From NCBI GenBank assembly GCA_028872955.1, contig JAGWNX010000024.1:1-43839 (forward strand): 43,839 bases of DNA. Direction: 5' to 3'. The DNA is from Acidobacteriota bacterium. Its GTDB lineage: Bacteria > Acidobacteriota > Terriglobia > Terriglobales > Acidobacteriaceae. The notes beneath the pieces were generated by a model. It did no database searches, was not told the DNA's origin, and was given only the letters and a program-made list of their open reading frames with translations. The position numbers and the translations under genes are program-made. Each line of letters begins with the position of its first letter. Position 1 is the first letter of the stretch. Below, piece after piece: positions 31,759 to 40,601 of the stretch.

Positions 31759-33801
31759 ATGCTGTTAACTGTGAGCAACGCAACGATTTCGATTCAGCTT
31801 CCTGATGGCTCCGTACGCGAAGTGGCGCGCGGCACGACCCCGTATGACATTGCCCTGAGCATCTCGCCCCGGCTGGCTGCTGCCGTGGTGGTGGCCCGCA
31901 TCCGGCCGCTGGCAACGACTGCCGTGACGGCTACTGCCGCAGACGAGCCCTCGGAAGAGGCGATGTATGGTGCCGCTGTGAGCGGCGAGCGCCTGGTGGA
32001 CCTGGCGGCTCCGCTGACCGAGGATGTAGCCCTGGAGCTGCTGAAGGAGAACGACGAGGCGGCGCTGCGCGTGGTGCGTCACTCGGCGGCCCACGTCATG
32101 GCGACGGCCATTCTGGAGCTGTTTCCTGAGGCCAAGCTGGGCCACGGCCCCGCGACCGATTCGGGCTTCTTCTACGACATCTACCGCGAGACGCCGTTTA
32201 CTGAGGCTGACCTGGCCGCGATTGAAACGCGCATGGCCGAGGTGGTGGCACGCGACGAGAAGTTTGTGCGCGAAGAAGAGTCGCGCGAGGCCGGGCTGGC
32301 CGAGTACCAGGCCAAGGGCGAGTTCATGAAGGTCCACTTCATCGAGCGCTTCACGCACGCGGGCGAGACCATCTCGCTGTACCGCAACGGCGGCTTTGTG
32401 GACTTCTGCCGCGGCCCGCACGTGCCGTCGACCGGACGCGTCAAGGCCTTCAAGCTGACCAGTGTGGCCGGTGCCTATTGGCTGGGCGACGAGAAGAACC
32501 AGCAGCTGCAGCGCGTGTATGGCACAGCCTTCTTCAACGGCAAGGACATGGAGGCGCACTTCAAGCGGCTGGAGGAGATCAAGGCCCGCGACCATCGCGT
32601 GCTGGGGCGGCAGCTTGACCTGTTCAGCATTCAGGAGGTGGCAGGCGCGGGCCTCATCTTCTGGCATCCGAAGGGCGGCCTGATCCGCAAGACCATGGAA
32701 GACTGGATGCGCGAAGAGTGTATCCGTCGTGGTTACGATATGGTGTTCACCCCCCACATCATGCGGCGCGAGCTTTGGAAGATCTCTGGCCACGACGGCT
32801 TCTACGGGCAGAATATGTATCCGCCGATGGAGCTGGACGATGCGGAGTACCGGCTGAAGCCGATGAACTGCCCGGGCCACATTCTGATCTACAAGAACTC
32901 GCCCAAGAGCTATCGCGACCTGCCCGCGCGCTATGCGGAGCTGGGCAACGTCTACCGGTTTGAGCGCTCGGGCACCATGCACGGCCTGCTGCGCGTGCGC
33001 GGCTTTACCCAGGATGACGCTCACATCTTCTGCACGCCGCAGCAGATTGAGGGCGAGGTGGCGGCCTGCATTGAGTTTGCTGAGAGCGTGCTGAAGACCT
33101 TCGGCTTTGAAGAGTTCAAGGTCGAGCTATCCACGTGGGACCCGAACGACCGCAAGAGCTACGTAGGCTCGGAGGAGAACTGGCTGTTCGCGTCGGGATC
33201 ACTCAAAAAGGTGCTGGAGGCCAAGGGGATTCCGTATCGCGAGATTCCCGGCGAAGCAGCCTTCTACGGCCCCAAGATCGACATCAAGCTGGTGGACGTA
33301 CTGGGCCGCATGTGGCAGCTCTCCACCGTGCAGTTTGACTTCAACCTGCCGCAGCGCTTTGAGCTGGAGTACAAGGGCGAGGACGGTGAGCTGCACCGGC
33401 CGGTGATGGTGCATCGCGCGCTGTTCGGCAGCGTGGAGCGGTTCTTCGGCGTGCTGATCGAGCACTACGCCGGGGCGTTTCCATTCTGGCTGGCACCGGT
33501 GCAGGTGGGCCTGGTCCCCATCAGCGAAAAGCACCTGGAGTATGCGCAGCGTGTGAAGGCCACGCTGGAGGCCGCAGGCGTGCGCGTGGAGCTGGATACG
33601 CGCAACGAGAAGATGAATGCCAAGATCCGGGACTTTACGCTGCAGAAGGTGCCGTTTGTGCTGATTCTGGGCGATAAGGAGTCTGGCAGCGGCAGCGTGA
33701 GTGTGCGCACGCGGGGCAAGGGCGACGAAGGCAGTGTCGCACTGGAGAGCTTCCTGGAGCGGACGCAGGCGCTGCAGGCGGCGAAGGGTGTGGCGCTGTA
33801 G
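31759..33801 (+). CDS. thrS: Threonyl-tRNA synthetase
   Basis: ThrRS charges tRNA-Thr and removes mis-attached serine. The 680-residue product is in the normal size range. In order: a TGS domain ('ISIQLPDGSVREVARGTTPYDIA'), the editing domain with 'RHSAAHVMA' (H-x3-H near residue 107) and 'FCRGPHVPSTG', then the class II core with 'MNCPGH' (zinc Cys near 371), 'GFTQDDAHIFC' (zinc His near 422), and 'MVHRALFGSVERFFGVLIEHYAG' (motif 3 and the third zinc ligand), and the anticodon-binding domain ('VGLVPISEKHLEYA', 'PFVLILGDKE'). ATG 31759 was chosen because the TGS domain begins there; an in-frame start 18 codons earlier lacks support. No T-box-like leader was seen. Confidence 0.97.
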   Translation: MLLTVSNATISIQLPDGSVREVARGTTPYDIALSISPRLAAAVVVARIRPLATTAVTATAADEPSEEAMYGAAVSGERLVDLAAPLTEDVALELLKENDEAALRVVRHSAAHVMATAILELFPEAKLGHGPATDSGFFYDIYRETPFTEADLAAIETRMAEVVARDEKFVREEESREAGLAEYQAKGEFMKVHFIERFTHAGETISLYRNGGFVDFCRGPHVPSTGRVKAFKLTSVAGAYWLGDEKNQQLQRVYGTAFFNGKDMEAHFKRLEEIKARDHRVLGRQLDLFSIQEVAGAGLIFWHPKGGLIRKTMEDWMREECIRRGYDMVFTPHIMRRELWKISGHDGFYGQNMYPPMELDDAEYRLKPMNCPGHILIYKNSPKSYRDLPARYAELGNVYRFERSGTMHGLLRVRGFTQDDAHIFCTPQQIEGEVAACIEFAESVLKTFGFEEFKVELSTWDPNDRKSYVGSEENWLFASGSLKKVLEAKGIPYREIPGEAAFYGPKIDIKLVDVLGRMWQLSTVQFDFNLPQRFELEYKGEDGELHRPVMVHRALFGSVERFFGVLIEHYAGAFPFWLAPVQVGLVPISEKHLEYAQRVKATLEAAGVRVELDTRNEKMNAKIRDFTLQKVPFVLILGDKESGSGSVSVRTRGKGDEGSVALESFLERTQALQAAKGVAL

Positions 33802-33854
33802 CAACAGCACGGGCAGAGGCCGCACAGGCAGCGGCCGGGAAACGGACGGCAGGC

Positions 33855-34370
33855 ATGGCAAGGAGCAAGCTGGTACGGCGACCGGGCGGCGGCAACCTCT
33901 ACACGGTGAGCGACACGGTGCATGTGAATGCCCCGATCGAGCGCTGCTTCCTGCTCTCCACCAGCATTGATCTGGTGGCGCTCACGCTGCAGATGCGGCC
34001 CGTCGAGGGCAAAAAGACCGGCCTCATCACCATGGATGACCGCATCCTATGGACGGGATGGAAGTTTGGCCTGCCGCAGCGGCACGAAACCCTGATTACG
34101 GGCTACGACGCGCCCAACTTCTTTCAGGACACGATGGGCAAGGGGCGCTTCCAATGGTTTCAGCATGACCACTCCTTCACGCAGATTGGCAACCACACCC
34201 TGCTGCACGACAAGGTTCGCTTCTCCCTGCCCTTCGGCATCCTCGGCAGCATAGTGGCGCGGCAGCTTATGGTGCCGTATATTGCTGGTCTGGTTCGGCG
34301 GCGCTTCCTGCTGCTGAAGCGTATGGCCGAGAGCGAAGGCTGGCGGCAGTACCTGCCAGACCAGCAGTAG
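33855..34370 (+). CDS. SRPBCC-fold protein (first of a tandem pair)
   Basis: The 171-residue product looks like a START/SRPBCC-fold protein, a family that binds hydrophobic ligands in a deep pocket. 'VSDTVHVNAPIERCFLLSTSIDLVALTL' is the typical first strand with the AP-hinge; 'GWKFGLPQRHETLITGYDAPNFFQDTMGKGRFQWFQHDHSFTQIGNHTLLHDKVRFSLP' covers the middle strands; the C-terminal helix is 'IAGLVRRRFLLLKRMAES'. It follows thrS by 53 bases on the same strand. The start has only a weak GGCAGG. It shares the family pattern and the RxFLL/RLL helix with the next gene, so they are likely an old duplication. Ligand and role are unknown. Confidence 0.75.
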   Translation: MARSKLVRRPGGGNLYTVSDTVHVNAPIERCFLLSTSIDLVALTLQMRPVEGKKTGLITMDDRILWTGWKFGLPQRHETLITGYDAPNFFQDTMGKGRFQWFQHDHSFTQIGNHTLLHDKVRFSLPFGILGSIVARQLMVPYIAGLVRRRFLLLKRMAESEGWRQYLPDQQ

Positions 34371-34386
34371 CAGCGGGCCAGGCAGG

Positions 34387-34420
34387 CCAGCAGGCGGCTA
34401 ATTCCCTGAGCCGCTGCTGG
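34387..34420 (+). repeat. Hairpin between the two SRPBCC genes
   Basis: CCAGCAGGCGGCT pairs with AGCCGCTGCTGG with a single bulged base and a 9-base loop. No T-run follows. It lies 25 bases before the second ORF and could stabilise or attenuate the shared message. Confidence 0.45.
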
Positions 34421-34444
34421 AGTCACGCAGTAGAGGAGTTTGCC

Positions 34445-34978
34445 ATGCTCACGATGCGCCGCACCACATGGATCGCAGCTCCGGTCGAGCGTGTCTTTCG
34501 TCTGGCCGCCTGTCTTGATCTCCAGTTGCTGGCCGGTGAGCGGCGTGGCCTGCGCATCCTGGCCGGGCGCGGGCAGGGTCTGCTAGCGGGTGGTGATCGC
34601 ATCACCTGGCGGCAGCGCGTGCTGGGGCTGCCGATTCGCTACCAGACTGAGGTGAACGTCTGGCATCCGCATCACCACTTCCGCACCATGATGCTGCTGG
34701 GTCCACTGCGCTCCTACCATCACGATCGCTACTTTGCCGCGCAGAACGACGGCACGCGACTTCAGGATGAGGTGACTCTGCGCCCCGGCGGCGTGACCGC
34801 GTGGCTACCCACCGCCGTGTTGCGCAGTCAGCTGCAGAAGCGGCTGCTGGAGCGCAACGCACGGCTGAAGCAAGTAGCCGAGTCGAACGATTGGCATACG
34901 TACCTGGATCATGCCCCGGAGATCGCCGCAGAGGTCTACCTTGCGCAGGATGCCGGCGAGCGCTTTCTGGCCGGCTAG
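34445..34978 (+). CDS. SRPBCC-fold protein (second of a tandem pair)
   Basis: The 177-residue product has the same layout as its upstream neighbour: 'TTWIAAPVERVFRLAACLDLQLL' (first strand with AP hinge), 'DRITWRQRVLGLPIRYQTEVNVWHPHHHFRTMMLLGPLRSYHHDRYF' (central strands, His-rich), 'RLQDEVTLRP' and a long C-terminal helix 'LRSQLQKRLLERNARLKQVAES'. Beyond it comes an extra 25-residue tail (DWHTYLDHAPEIAAEVYLAQ). The start is strong: GAGGAG with 7 bases to the ATG. It converges with jag; the stops are 29 bases apart and no terminator is evident. I cannot say what it binds. Confidence 0.78.
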   Translation: MLTMRRTTWIAAPVERVFRLAACLDLQLLAGERRGLRILAGRGQGLLAGGDRITWRQRVLGLPIRYQTEVNVWHPHHHFRTMMLLGPLRSYHHDRYFAAQNDGTRLQDEVTLRPGGVTAWLPTAVLRSQLQKRLLERNARLKQVAESNDWHTYLDHAPEIAAEVYLAQDAGERFLAG

Positions 34979-35007
34979 CCGACTAGCGCTGCGGTAGCGG
35001 ACCCCGA

Positions 35008-35610
35008 CTAGCGGCGACGAAACGCGTTGCGGATGGAGGCGGCGCGATCGGTTGCCGGTGCCCCTGCGGCAGAGCGCGGCTGCCCACTGCGGGCTGGCGC
35101 CGAGCCGCGGCCAAAGAGCTGGTAGTCCTGCGGGTACAGCACAACGTGGCGGCGCGGGCCTTCGCCATCGGAGGCGGTGGGCAGGCCGGAGGGTTCCAGC
35201 TCCAGATGCAGCATGCGCCGCTCGCGCGAGGTCATAGGCGGGAAGGCGAAGGGTCGCCCCGTGGATTGCACGGAGGCAACGGCCGCAGCGGCAGAGGCGC
35301 GCAGCTGCTGGTCGCGATTCGCCTTGAAGCCGGCGGCATCGATGCAGATGCGGTGATGCTCCTCGGGGTCCAGCTGCAGCAGCTTGGCGGCCAGGTGTTC
35401 CATGGCGTTGAGTAACTCGCCGTTGCGGTCGGTCAGCAGCGCCTCGTCGGGCCCGCTCAACAGCACACGCAGCGCCGGAGAGGCGGCGGGGTCAGCCGCG
35501 CTCTCCAGCTCATACGTAAACTCCAGCCCGGTGGCCGCGCGCAGCTGATCCAGAAAGCGCGAGACAGTGCCGGTATCTACCTTGGACCACAGACGGTTCG
35601 GGTCACGCAT
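35008..35610 (-). CDS. jag: Jag/KhpB-type R3H RNA-binding protein
   Basis: Jag (SpoIIIJ-associated, also called KhpB) is a single-strand nucleic acid-binding protein usually encoded next to yidC. The 200-residue product is short for the family. It lacks the long N-terminal Jag_N part; a KH-like core ('FTYELESAAD', 'DEALLTDRNGELLNAMEHLAAKLLQLD') is followed by an R3H domain ('STGRPFAFPPMTSRERRMLHLEL'), whose ERRMLHLEL matches the usual ERRxxH core. An Arg/Pro/Ala-rich tail follows. It starts 8 bases after the yidC stop, so it is in the rpmH-rnpA-yidD-yidC-jag unit. The ATG is chosen by default; GGAGG lies about 14 bases upstream inside the end of yidC. Confidence 0.88.
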   Translation of the reverse strand: MRDPNRLWSKVDTGTVSRFLDQLRAATGLEFTYELESAADPAASPALRVLLSGPDEALLTDRNGELLNAMEHLAAKLLQLDPEEHHRICIDAAGFKANRDQQLRASAAAAVASVQSTGRPFAFPPMTSRERRMLHLELEPSGLPTASDGEGPRRHVVLYPQDYQLFGRGSAPARSGQPRSAAGAPATDRAASIRNAFRRR

Positions 35611-35618
35611 GGGGCAGG

Positions 35619-37394
35619 CTAGCGCCTCCCCTGGATGGTGGTGCCGGACTTGCGACGAGCACGCCGGGCCGCGATCTCGCGCATCTCCCGGCCCAGGCTG
35701 GTGCGGTTCATCACCGCCTGCTGGATGATGCCGATGAGGTTACCGACCGACCAGTACAGCGCCAGGCCCGAGGCGTAGTTCCAGGTGAGGTAGCCGGAGA
35801 AGGCGGGCATCATGAAGGCCATCATCTTCTGCTGCTGCGGATCGACACCCGGCGACGGCGTGTAGAACTGCACCAGAAACTGGCTGACGATCATGAGGAT
35901 GGGCAGGATGTGGTAGGGGTCTGCTGCGGTCAGGTCCGGCAGCCAGAACCAGTGCGCCTGGCGCAGCTCCACCACCTTAGGCAGCATGGCGAAGAAGGCA
36001 AACAGCAGCGGCAGCTGGATGAGCGTGGGGATGCAGCCGCCGAACATGTTGACGCCATTGTCCTTCTGCAGCTGCATGATCTCGGCGTTCATCTCGTTGC
36101 GCTTCGGATCCGTGACCTTGTACTTCTTGTACTTCTCCTTGATGGCGTCCATCTGCGGCTGAATGCGCTGCATCTTCAGACCAGACTGCATGGTCTTGAC
36201 GCGCAGCGGCAGCAGCAGCAGGTTGATGAAGATGGTCAACAGGATGATGGCCCAGCCCCACGAGCCAGCCCAGTTGAGCGTGACGTGCGCATGAATGAAC
36301 TGCAGTGCCAGGAAGAGATACTTACCGATCCAGCCGAAGAAGCCGAACTCGAGAATCGGCTCCAGGGTCACCTTGGGGTTGGCGGCATGCACGGCGCGCA
36401 GCACGCTGATGGCCTTTGGACCCGCGAAGACGCGTACGTCGGTGGTTCCAGAGGTGTCGCCAATCGCAGCACCCAGAATATTGACCAGCACGGGACCCTT
36501 GCTGGAGGGAGCGCTCATGCCGGTGCGGCGAATGGTCTTGGCCACGTCCAGCTGGTTGTGCAACGTGGCCACGGTCGCGGTCTCAGAGTGGTCCGGCAGG
36601 AAGACAGCGGCAAAGTAGGGATCACTGACTCCGGCCCAGTCAAACGGGCCGCTCAGCGTGTCTCCGCCGGTCACCTTCTTGGCGGCCAGGTGGTCCACCT
36701 TACCATCGCTCATGGTGTCGATCTGGCCACCGTTGTAGGCCTGCACATTATCCTGGTCGCCCAGGCCTGCGGGCCAGCTCAGCAACGCGCGCAGCGGCGC
36801 GCCGTTGTGGGTCACGCTCAGCTCGGCGTGCAGCACATAGGTCTCGTCCAGGTGGAAGGTCTTGGTCACCTGGGTTGCGCCGTCAGAGTACTTAAAGCTG
36901 AGCGTCGCAGGCGCGGCCAGGCTGGCGGTGGCAGAGGCGACATACATCGCCTGGTTCAGCGCAGCGGTCTGCGTGGGGTCGTAGGTGTACACCGAGAGCG
37001 GGTAGCCGAAGTGCTCCGCAGCCTGCGCATGCACCAGGTCCAGCGGCTTGCCGTCGCTGCCCTGCACCTTCTTCAGCTGCCAGCTGGTGACCACGCCACC
37101 GCGATTGCTGAAGGTAATGCGAACCAGGTCGTTCTCCACCACGGTGGTGGTCGCGGCAGCCGCCTGCACCACGGGTGCGGCGCCGGCCGGTGCGCTGGCA
37201 TTGCCTGTAGCGACTGGGGCCGGTGTGGCGGTCGAGCTGGCTGCGGCAGGTGCTGCAACATGCCCTGCCGGGGCTGCGTTACGGTTCCTGAAGTACTGCA
37301 TGCCCAGGAAGACCATGACCATCACCAGCATCATGACGAGAAGCGAATTGTTGTCCTGGCCACCCTGCTGACCGGGATTTTTGAACTCTGCCAA
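35619..37394 (-). CDS. yidC: Membrane protein insertase YidC
   Basis: YidC inserts and folds inner-membrane proteins alone or with SecYEG. The 591-residue product follows the long Gram-negative form: an N-terminal helix (about 17-33, 'SLLVMMLVMVMVFLGMQYF'), an Ala/Pro-rich linker, a large periplasmic domain (about 85-345), then the conserved core with 'LNWAGSWGWAIILLTIFINLLLLPLRVKTMQSGLKMQRIQPQMDAIKEKYKK', which includes the groove Arg, 'GGCIPTLIQLPLLFAFFAML' and 'LTWNYASGLALYWSVGNLIGIIQQ', and a basic tail. The start is TTG 37394 (AGGA 8 bases upstream); residues AEFKNP then match the normal YidC N-terminus. The open frame reaches 37469 without support. It is in the usual gene order with yidD and jag. 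Confidence 0.96.
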   Translation of the reverse strand: MAEFKNPGQQGGQDNNSLLVMMLVMVMVFLGMQYFRNRNAAPAGHVAAPAAASSTATPAPVATGNASAPAGAAPVVQAAAATTTVVENDLVRITFSNRGGVVTSWQLKKVQGSDGKPLDLVHAQAAEHFGYPLSVYTYDPTQTAALNQAMYVASATASLAAPATLSFKYSDGATQVTKTFHLDETYVLHAELSVTHNGAPLRALLSWPAGLGDQDNVQAYNGGQIDTMSDGKVDHLAAKKVTGGDTLSGPFDWAGVSDPYFAAVFLPDHSETATVATLHNQLDVAKTIRRTGMSAPSSKGPVLVNILGAAIGDTSGTTDVRVFAGPKAISVLRAVHAANPKVTLEPILEFGFFGWIGKYLFLALQFIHAHVTLNWAGSWGWAIILLTIFINLLLLPLRVKTMQSGLKMQRIQPQMDAIKEKYKKYKVTDPKRNEMNAEIMQLQKDNGVNMFGGCIPTLIQLPLLFAFFAMLPKVVELRQAHWFWLPDLTAADPYHILPILMIVSQFLVQFYTPSPGVDPQQQKMMAFMMPAFSGYLTWNYASGLALYWSVGNLIGIIQQAVMNRTSLGREMREIAARRARRKSGTTIQGRR

Positions 37395-37522
37395 GCGAAA
37401 CGTCCTATCTGCGGCTGCGCTGTCGCAGGGCTCTTCGCTTCTGTTGGCGAAAGGCCGCGCAGCAGCCACGCTTCCATGATACCTGTTGCCTTGGCCAATG
37501 CACGCTGCACGGGCGAATCAGG

Positions 37523-37765
37523 TCACCGGTCGGGCACGGGATCCAGACCGCCCTTGCCCAGCGGATGGCAGCGGGAGAGCCGTCGCAGTGCCATCGCTCC
37601 TCCACGCAGCACGCCGAAGCGCTCCATGGCGACAAAGGCATACTCCGAGCAGGTGGGCAGAAAGATGCACTGCGAGCGTCCGAACTGGTGCAGCACGGGC
37701 GAGAGGAGGCCGCGGTAGAGCCCAAAGACGACACGCAACAGCAGGCTGCGCAGGCGGGCCAGCAT
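37523..37765 (-). CDS. yidD: Membrane protein insertion efficiency factor YidD
   Basis: YidD is a small protein that aids YidC-dependent membrane insertion. The 80-residue product has the diagnostic run 'GLYRGLLSPVLHQFGRSQCIFLPTCSEYAFVAMERFGVLRGGAMALRRLSRCHPLGKGGLDPVPD', with the three conserved Cys residues and the CxPTCSEYA core, after a short amphipathic N-terminal helix. Its ATG shares one base with the rnpA stop (TAATG), so coupling by termination-reinitiation is expected. It lies about 130 bases before yidC on the same strand. Confidence 0.95.
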   Translation of the reverse strand: MLARLRSLLLRVVFGLYRGLLSPVLHQFGRSQCIFLPTCSEYAFVAMERFGVLRGGAMALRRLSRCHPLGKGGLDPVPDR

Positions 37766-38178
37766 TACCCTTCACTCCGGCGGGCCAGCGGTGCCTGCTG
37801 CTTAACCTGGCCCCGGTCCACGGCGAGTTGCACGGCGCGGAAGACCTGCGCCACCTCCTGATCCAGCACGGAGAACTCCAGCGTCAACACGGAGCGGCGC
37901 GGATGCAGGATGACATCGACCGGCGCCCGCAGCAGCGCAGCATGGCGGCGGACGCACTCGCGCAGGCGGCGCTTGATGCGGTTGCGGTCCACGGCCTTGC
38001 CCATCACTTTGCCGACGGTGAGCCCGATGCGCGGGCCGTCTGTCTCTGCCGCAGCGTCGCTGCGCAGCGCGCAGAAGTAGGCGATCTGCCGGGCAAACTG
38101 CTTGCGGCTGGCCGCGTACACGCGCTGGTAGTCCGCGTGCTTGCGCAGACGAAGAGCCGCATTGGGTGAGAGGGTCAT
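37765..38178 (-). CDS. rnpA: Ribonuclease P protein component
   Basis: RnpA is the protein subunit that assists the P RNA in cutting 5' leaders from tRNA precursors. The 137-residue product shows 'LRLRKHADYQRVYAASRKQFA' at the start, 'RIGLTVGKVMGKAVDRNRIKRRLRECVRRH' (the conserved RNR motif) and 'PVDVILHPRR'. The ATG at 38178 has no clear ribosome binding site; the open frame continues upstream into a strong hairpin region without support. The gene follows rpmH by 141 bases, a normal order, but with a notable 12-bp perfect stem in the gap. Confidence 0.95.
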   Translation of the reverse strand: MTLSPNAALRLRKHADYQRVYAASRKQFARQIAYFCALRSDAAAETDGPRIGLTVGKVMGKAVDRNRIKRRLRECVRRHAALLRAPVDVILHPRRSVLTLEFSVLDQEVAQVFRAVQLAVDRGQVKQQAPLARRSEG

Positions 38179-38214
38179 GCGGAGAGACTCGAGCAGGCTC
38201 CACGCAAGACAGTG

Positions 38215-38255
38215 ACTCGCGCGGCAGAGGCTGGGTAAGAGCGTGCCGCGCGAGT
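38215..38255 (-). repeat. 12-bp perfect inverted repeat between rpmH and rnpA
   Basis: ACTCGCGCGGCA (38215-38226) and TGCCGCGCGAGT (38244-38255) are exact reverse complements, with a 17-base loop. In the rpmH-rnpA message this would form a very stable hairpin 65 bases after the rpmH stop. No T-run follows, so it looks like a processing or partial-attenuation structure rather than a full terminator. Confidence 0.75.
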
Positions 38256-38319
38256 GCTGGATGCGAGGAGATTCATGGATGGTTGCGCACCGGCAGCGGC
38301 CGGGCACAGTAGCGGCAAG

Positions 38320-38475
38320 CTAGTCGCGGTAGCCAGCGCTGACGGCGATCTTGTGACGCCCCTTGGCGCGGCGGCGGCTGAGCACGGCGGCACCGGACTT
38401 GGACTTCATCCGCGAGAGGAAGCCGTGCACCTTGGCGCGGCGGCGGCGGTTGGGTTGAAATGTACGCTTCGGCAT
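38320..38475 (-). CDS. rpmH: 50S ribosomal protein L34
   Basis: This gene is too short for many ORF screens but is clear. The 51-residue, Arg/Lys-rich product begins [20 protein letters not shown] and continues with the conserved '[23 protein letters not shown]' and ends 'SAGYRD'. The usual length is 44-51. AGGAG sits 9 bases before the ATG. It is the first gene of the rpmH-rnpA-yidD-yidC-jag run, divergent from dnaA, and has a good promoter (38551-38579). Confidence 0.98.
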   Translation of the reverse strand: MPKRTFQPNRRRRAKVHGFLSRMKSKSGAAVLSRRRAKGRHKIAVSAGYRD

Positions 38476-38550
38476 GGGATTGCACTCCTGAACATAATGC
38501 TGGCGGGCAGATTCCCTTACCAGTCTTGTGCGCTATGGCAACAATTCTTG

Positions 38551-38579
38551 ATTGTACCCGAGGCTGTGGATAAGGGCAA
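38551..38579 (-). promoter_or_regulatory. Predicted rpmH promoter with DnaA box in its spacer
   Basis: On the minus strand TTGCCC (38574-38579) and TACAAT (38551-38556, five of six) are exactly 17 bases apart. The perfect DnaA box TTATCCACA fills the upstream part of the spacer. The expected start near 38544 gives a leader of about 70 bases to the rpmH ATG. Confidence 0.6.
38565..38573 (-). promoter_or_regulatory. Perfect DnaA box
   Basis: TTATCCACA on the minus strand equals the canonical DnaA-binding nonamer. It sits between the -35 and -10 of the predicted rpmH promoter, so DnaA binding there should hinder that promoter. Confidence 0.8.
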
Positions 38580-38691
38580 AGAAATTCGCGCCGCGGCCAC
38601 CCGGGTAACGCGAGGCGATCTGCCTTGCGGAATGCCCCGGCAGGTGACTTCACCGGGAATGGTGCAACTCGAGTTTTTGTCGTCTGCCGGG

Positions 38692-38722
38692 TTGAAAGAG
38701 GGCCTGTTTTCCGTGCTACTAT
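38692..38722 (+). promoter_or_regulatory. Possible dnaA promoter
   Basis: TTGAAA (38692-38697) and TACTAT (38717-38722) on the plus strand are separated by 19 bases, longer than ideal. The -10 is preceded by TGC, an extended -10 element, which can compensate. It would give a leader of about 275 bases before dnaA. Confidence 0.4.
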
Positions 38723-39002
38723 CGAACCCGATTCGTAAGAAATTTTTCCGCTGTAGGCGCTGTCCCGCACACCTGTCACACCGATGCAACTTCCGCTCCA
38801 CAGAATGGCCAAAGCGGTCTGGGCTCAAGCAAGTTGGCCTGTGGAGAGCTGCTAGCAACTGTCCTTTTTCCTCACCCGCGGCAACACGCGGGCGTGGAGA
38901 GTATTTGCTCTTGTATTGTTTCGTCGCAGAAATTTTTCTCTGCGTCCGTACGCCGTGCAAACAGCCTGGGCTCACCAAGGCAAGCGACAAGGAATTTAGA
39001 GA

Positions 39003-40436
<1,434 letters not shown>

Positions 40437-40460
40437 TCCGCCTGCCTTACCCGCCCCCAG

Positions 40461-40498
40461 CTACCCGCGCCGCCCTTGTGCCGCGCGGGTAGTTTTTT
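40461..40498 (+). terminator. Intrinsic terminator after dnaA
   Basis: CTACCCGCGC (40461-40470) pairs perfectly with GCGCGGGTAG (40483-40492) across a 12-base loop and is followed by TTTTTT. It lies 24 bases beyond the dnaA stop, so dnaA is probably a single-gene transcript. Confidence 0.95.
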
Positions 40499-40601
40499 GC
40501 GCCGGGTGGAGCCAAGGCCCGGAGTGGCAGATATTCCTATTAAGCGATATAGTGATTGAAGGGGCGGCCTTTCCTGGCTGCCCCAACGAATGGAGAGTGC
40601 C

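Larger units (their letters stand above)
38476..39002. other. Intergenic region between rpmH and dnaA; origin candidate
   Basis: A gene-free 527-base stretch between divergent rpmH and dnaA is a common place for oriC. It holds a perfect DnaA box (38565-38573), weak box-like sequences near 38797 and 38840, and an AT-rich leader patch (38901-38940) with a small hairpin (CGCAGA/TCTGCG, 38925-38944). A proper tight cluster of DnaA boxes is missing, so it may only be a control region. Confidence 0.4.

Noticed and set aside
34979-35013. Direct repeat CCGACTAGCG in the short gap between SRPBCC and jag stops
   Set aside because: Only 10 bases long, in a tiny convergent gap with stop codons on both strands containing CTAG; likely coincidence.
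35910-37718. 602-codon plus-strand frame opposite yidC
   Set aside because: Antisense shadow of YidC and part of YidD; product composition not protein-like.
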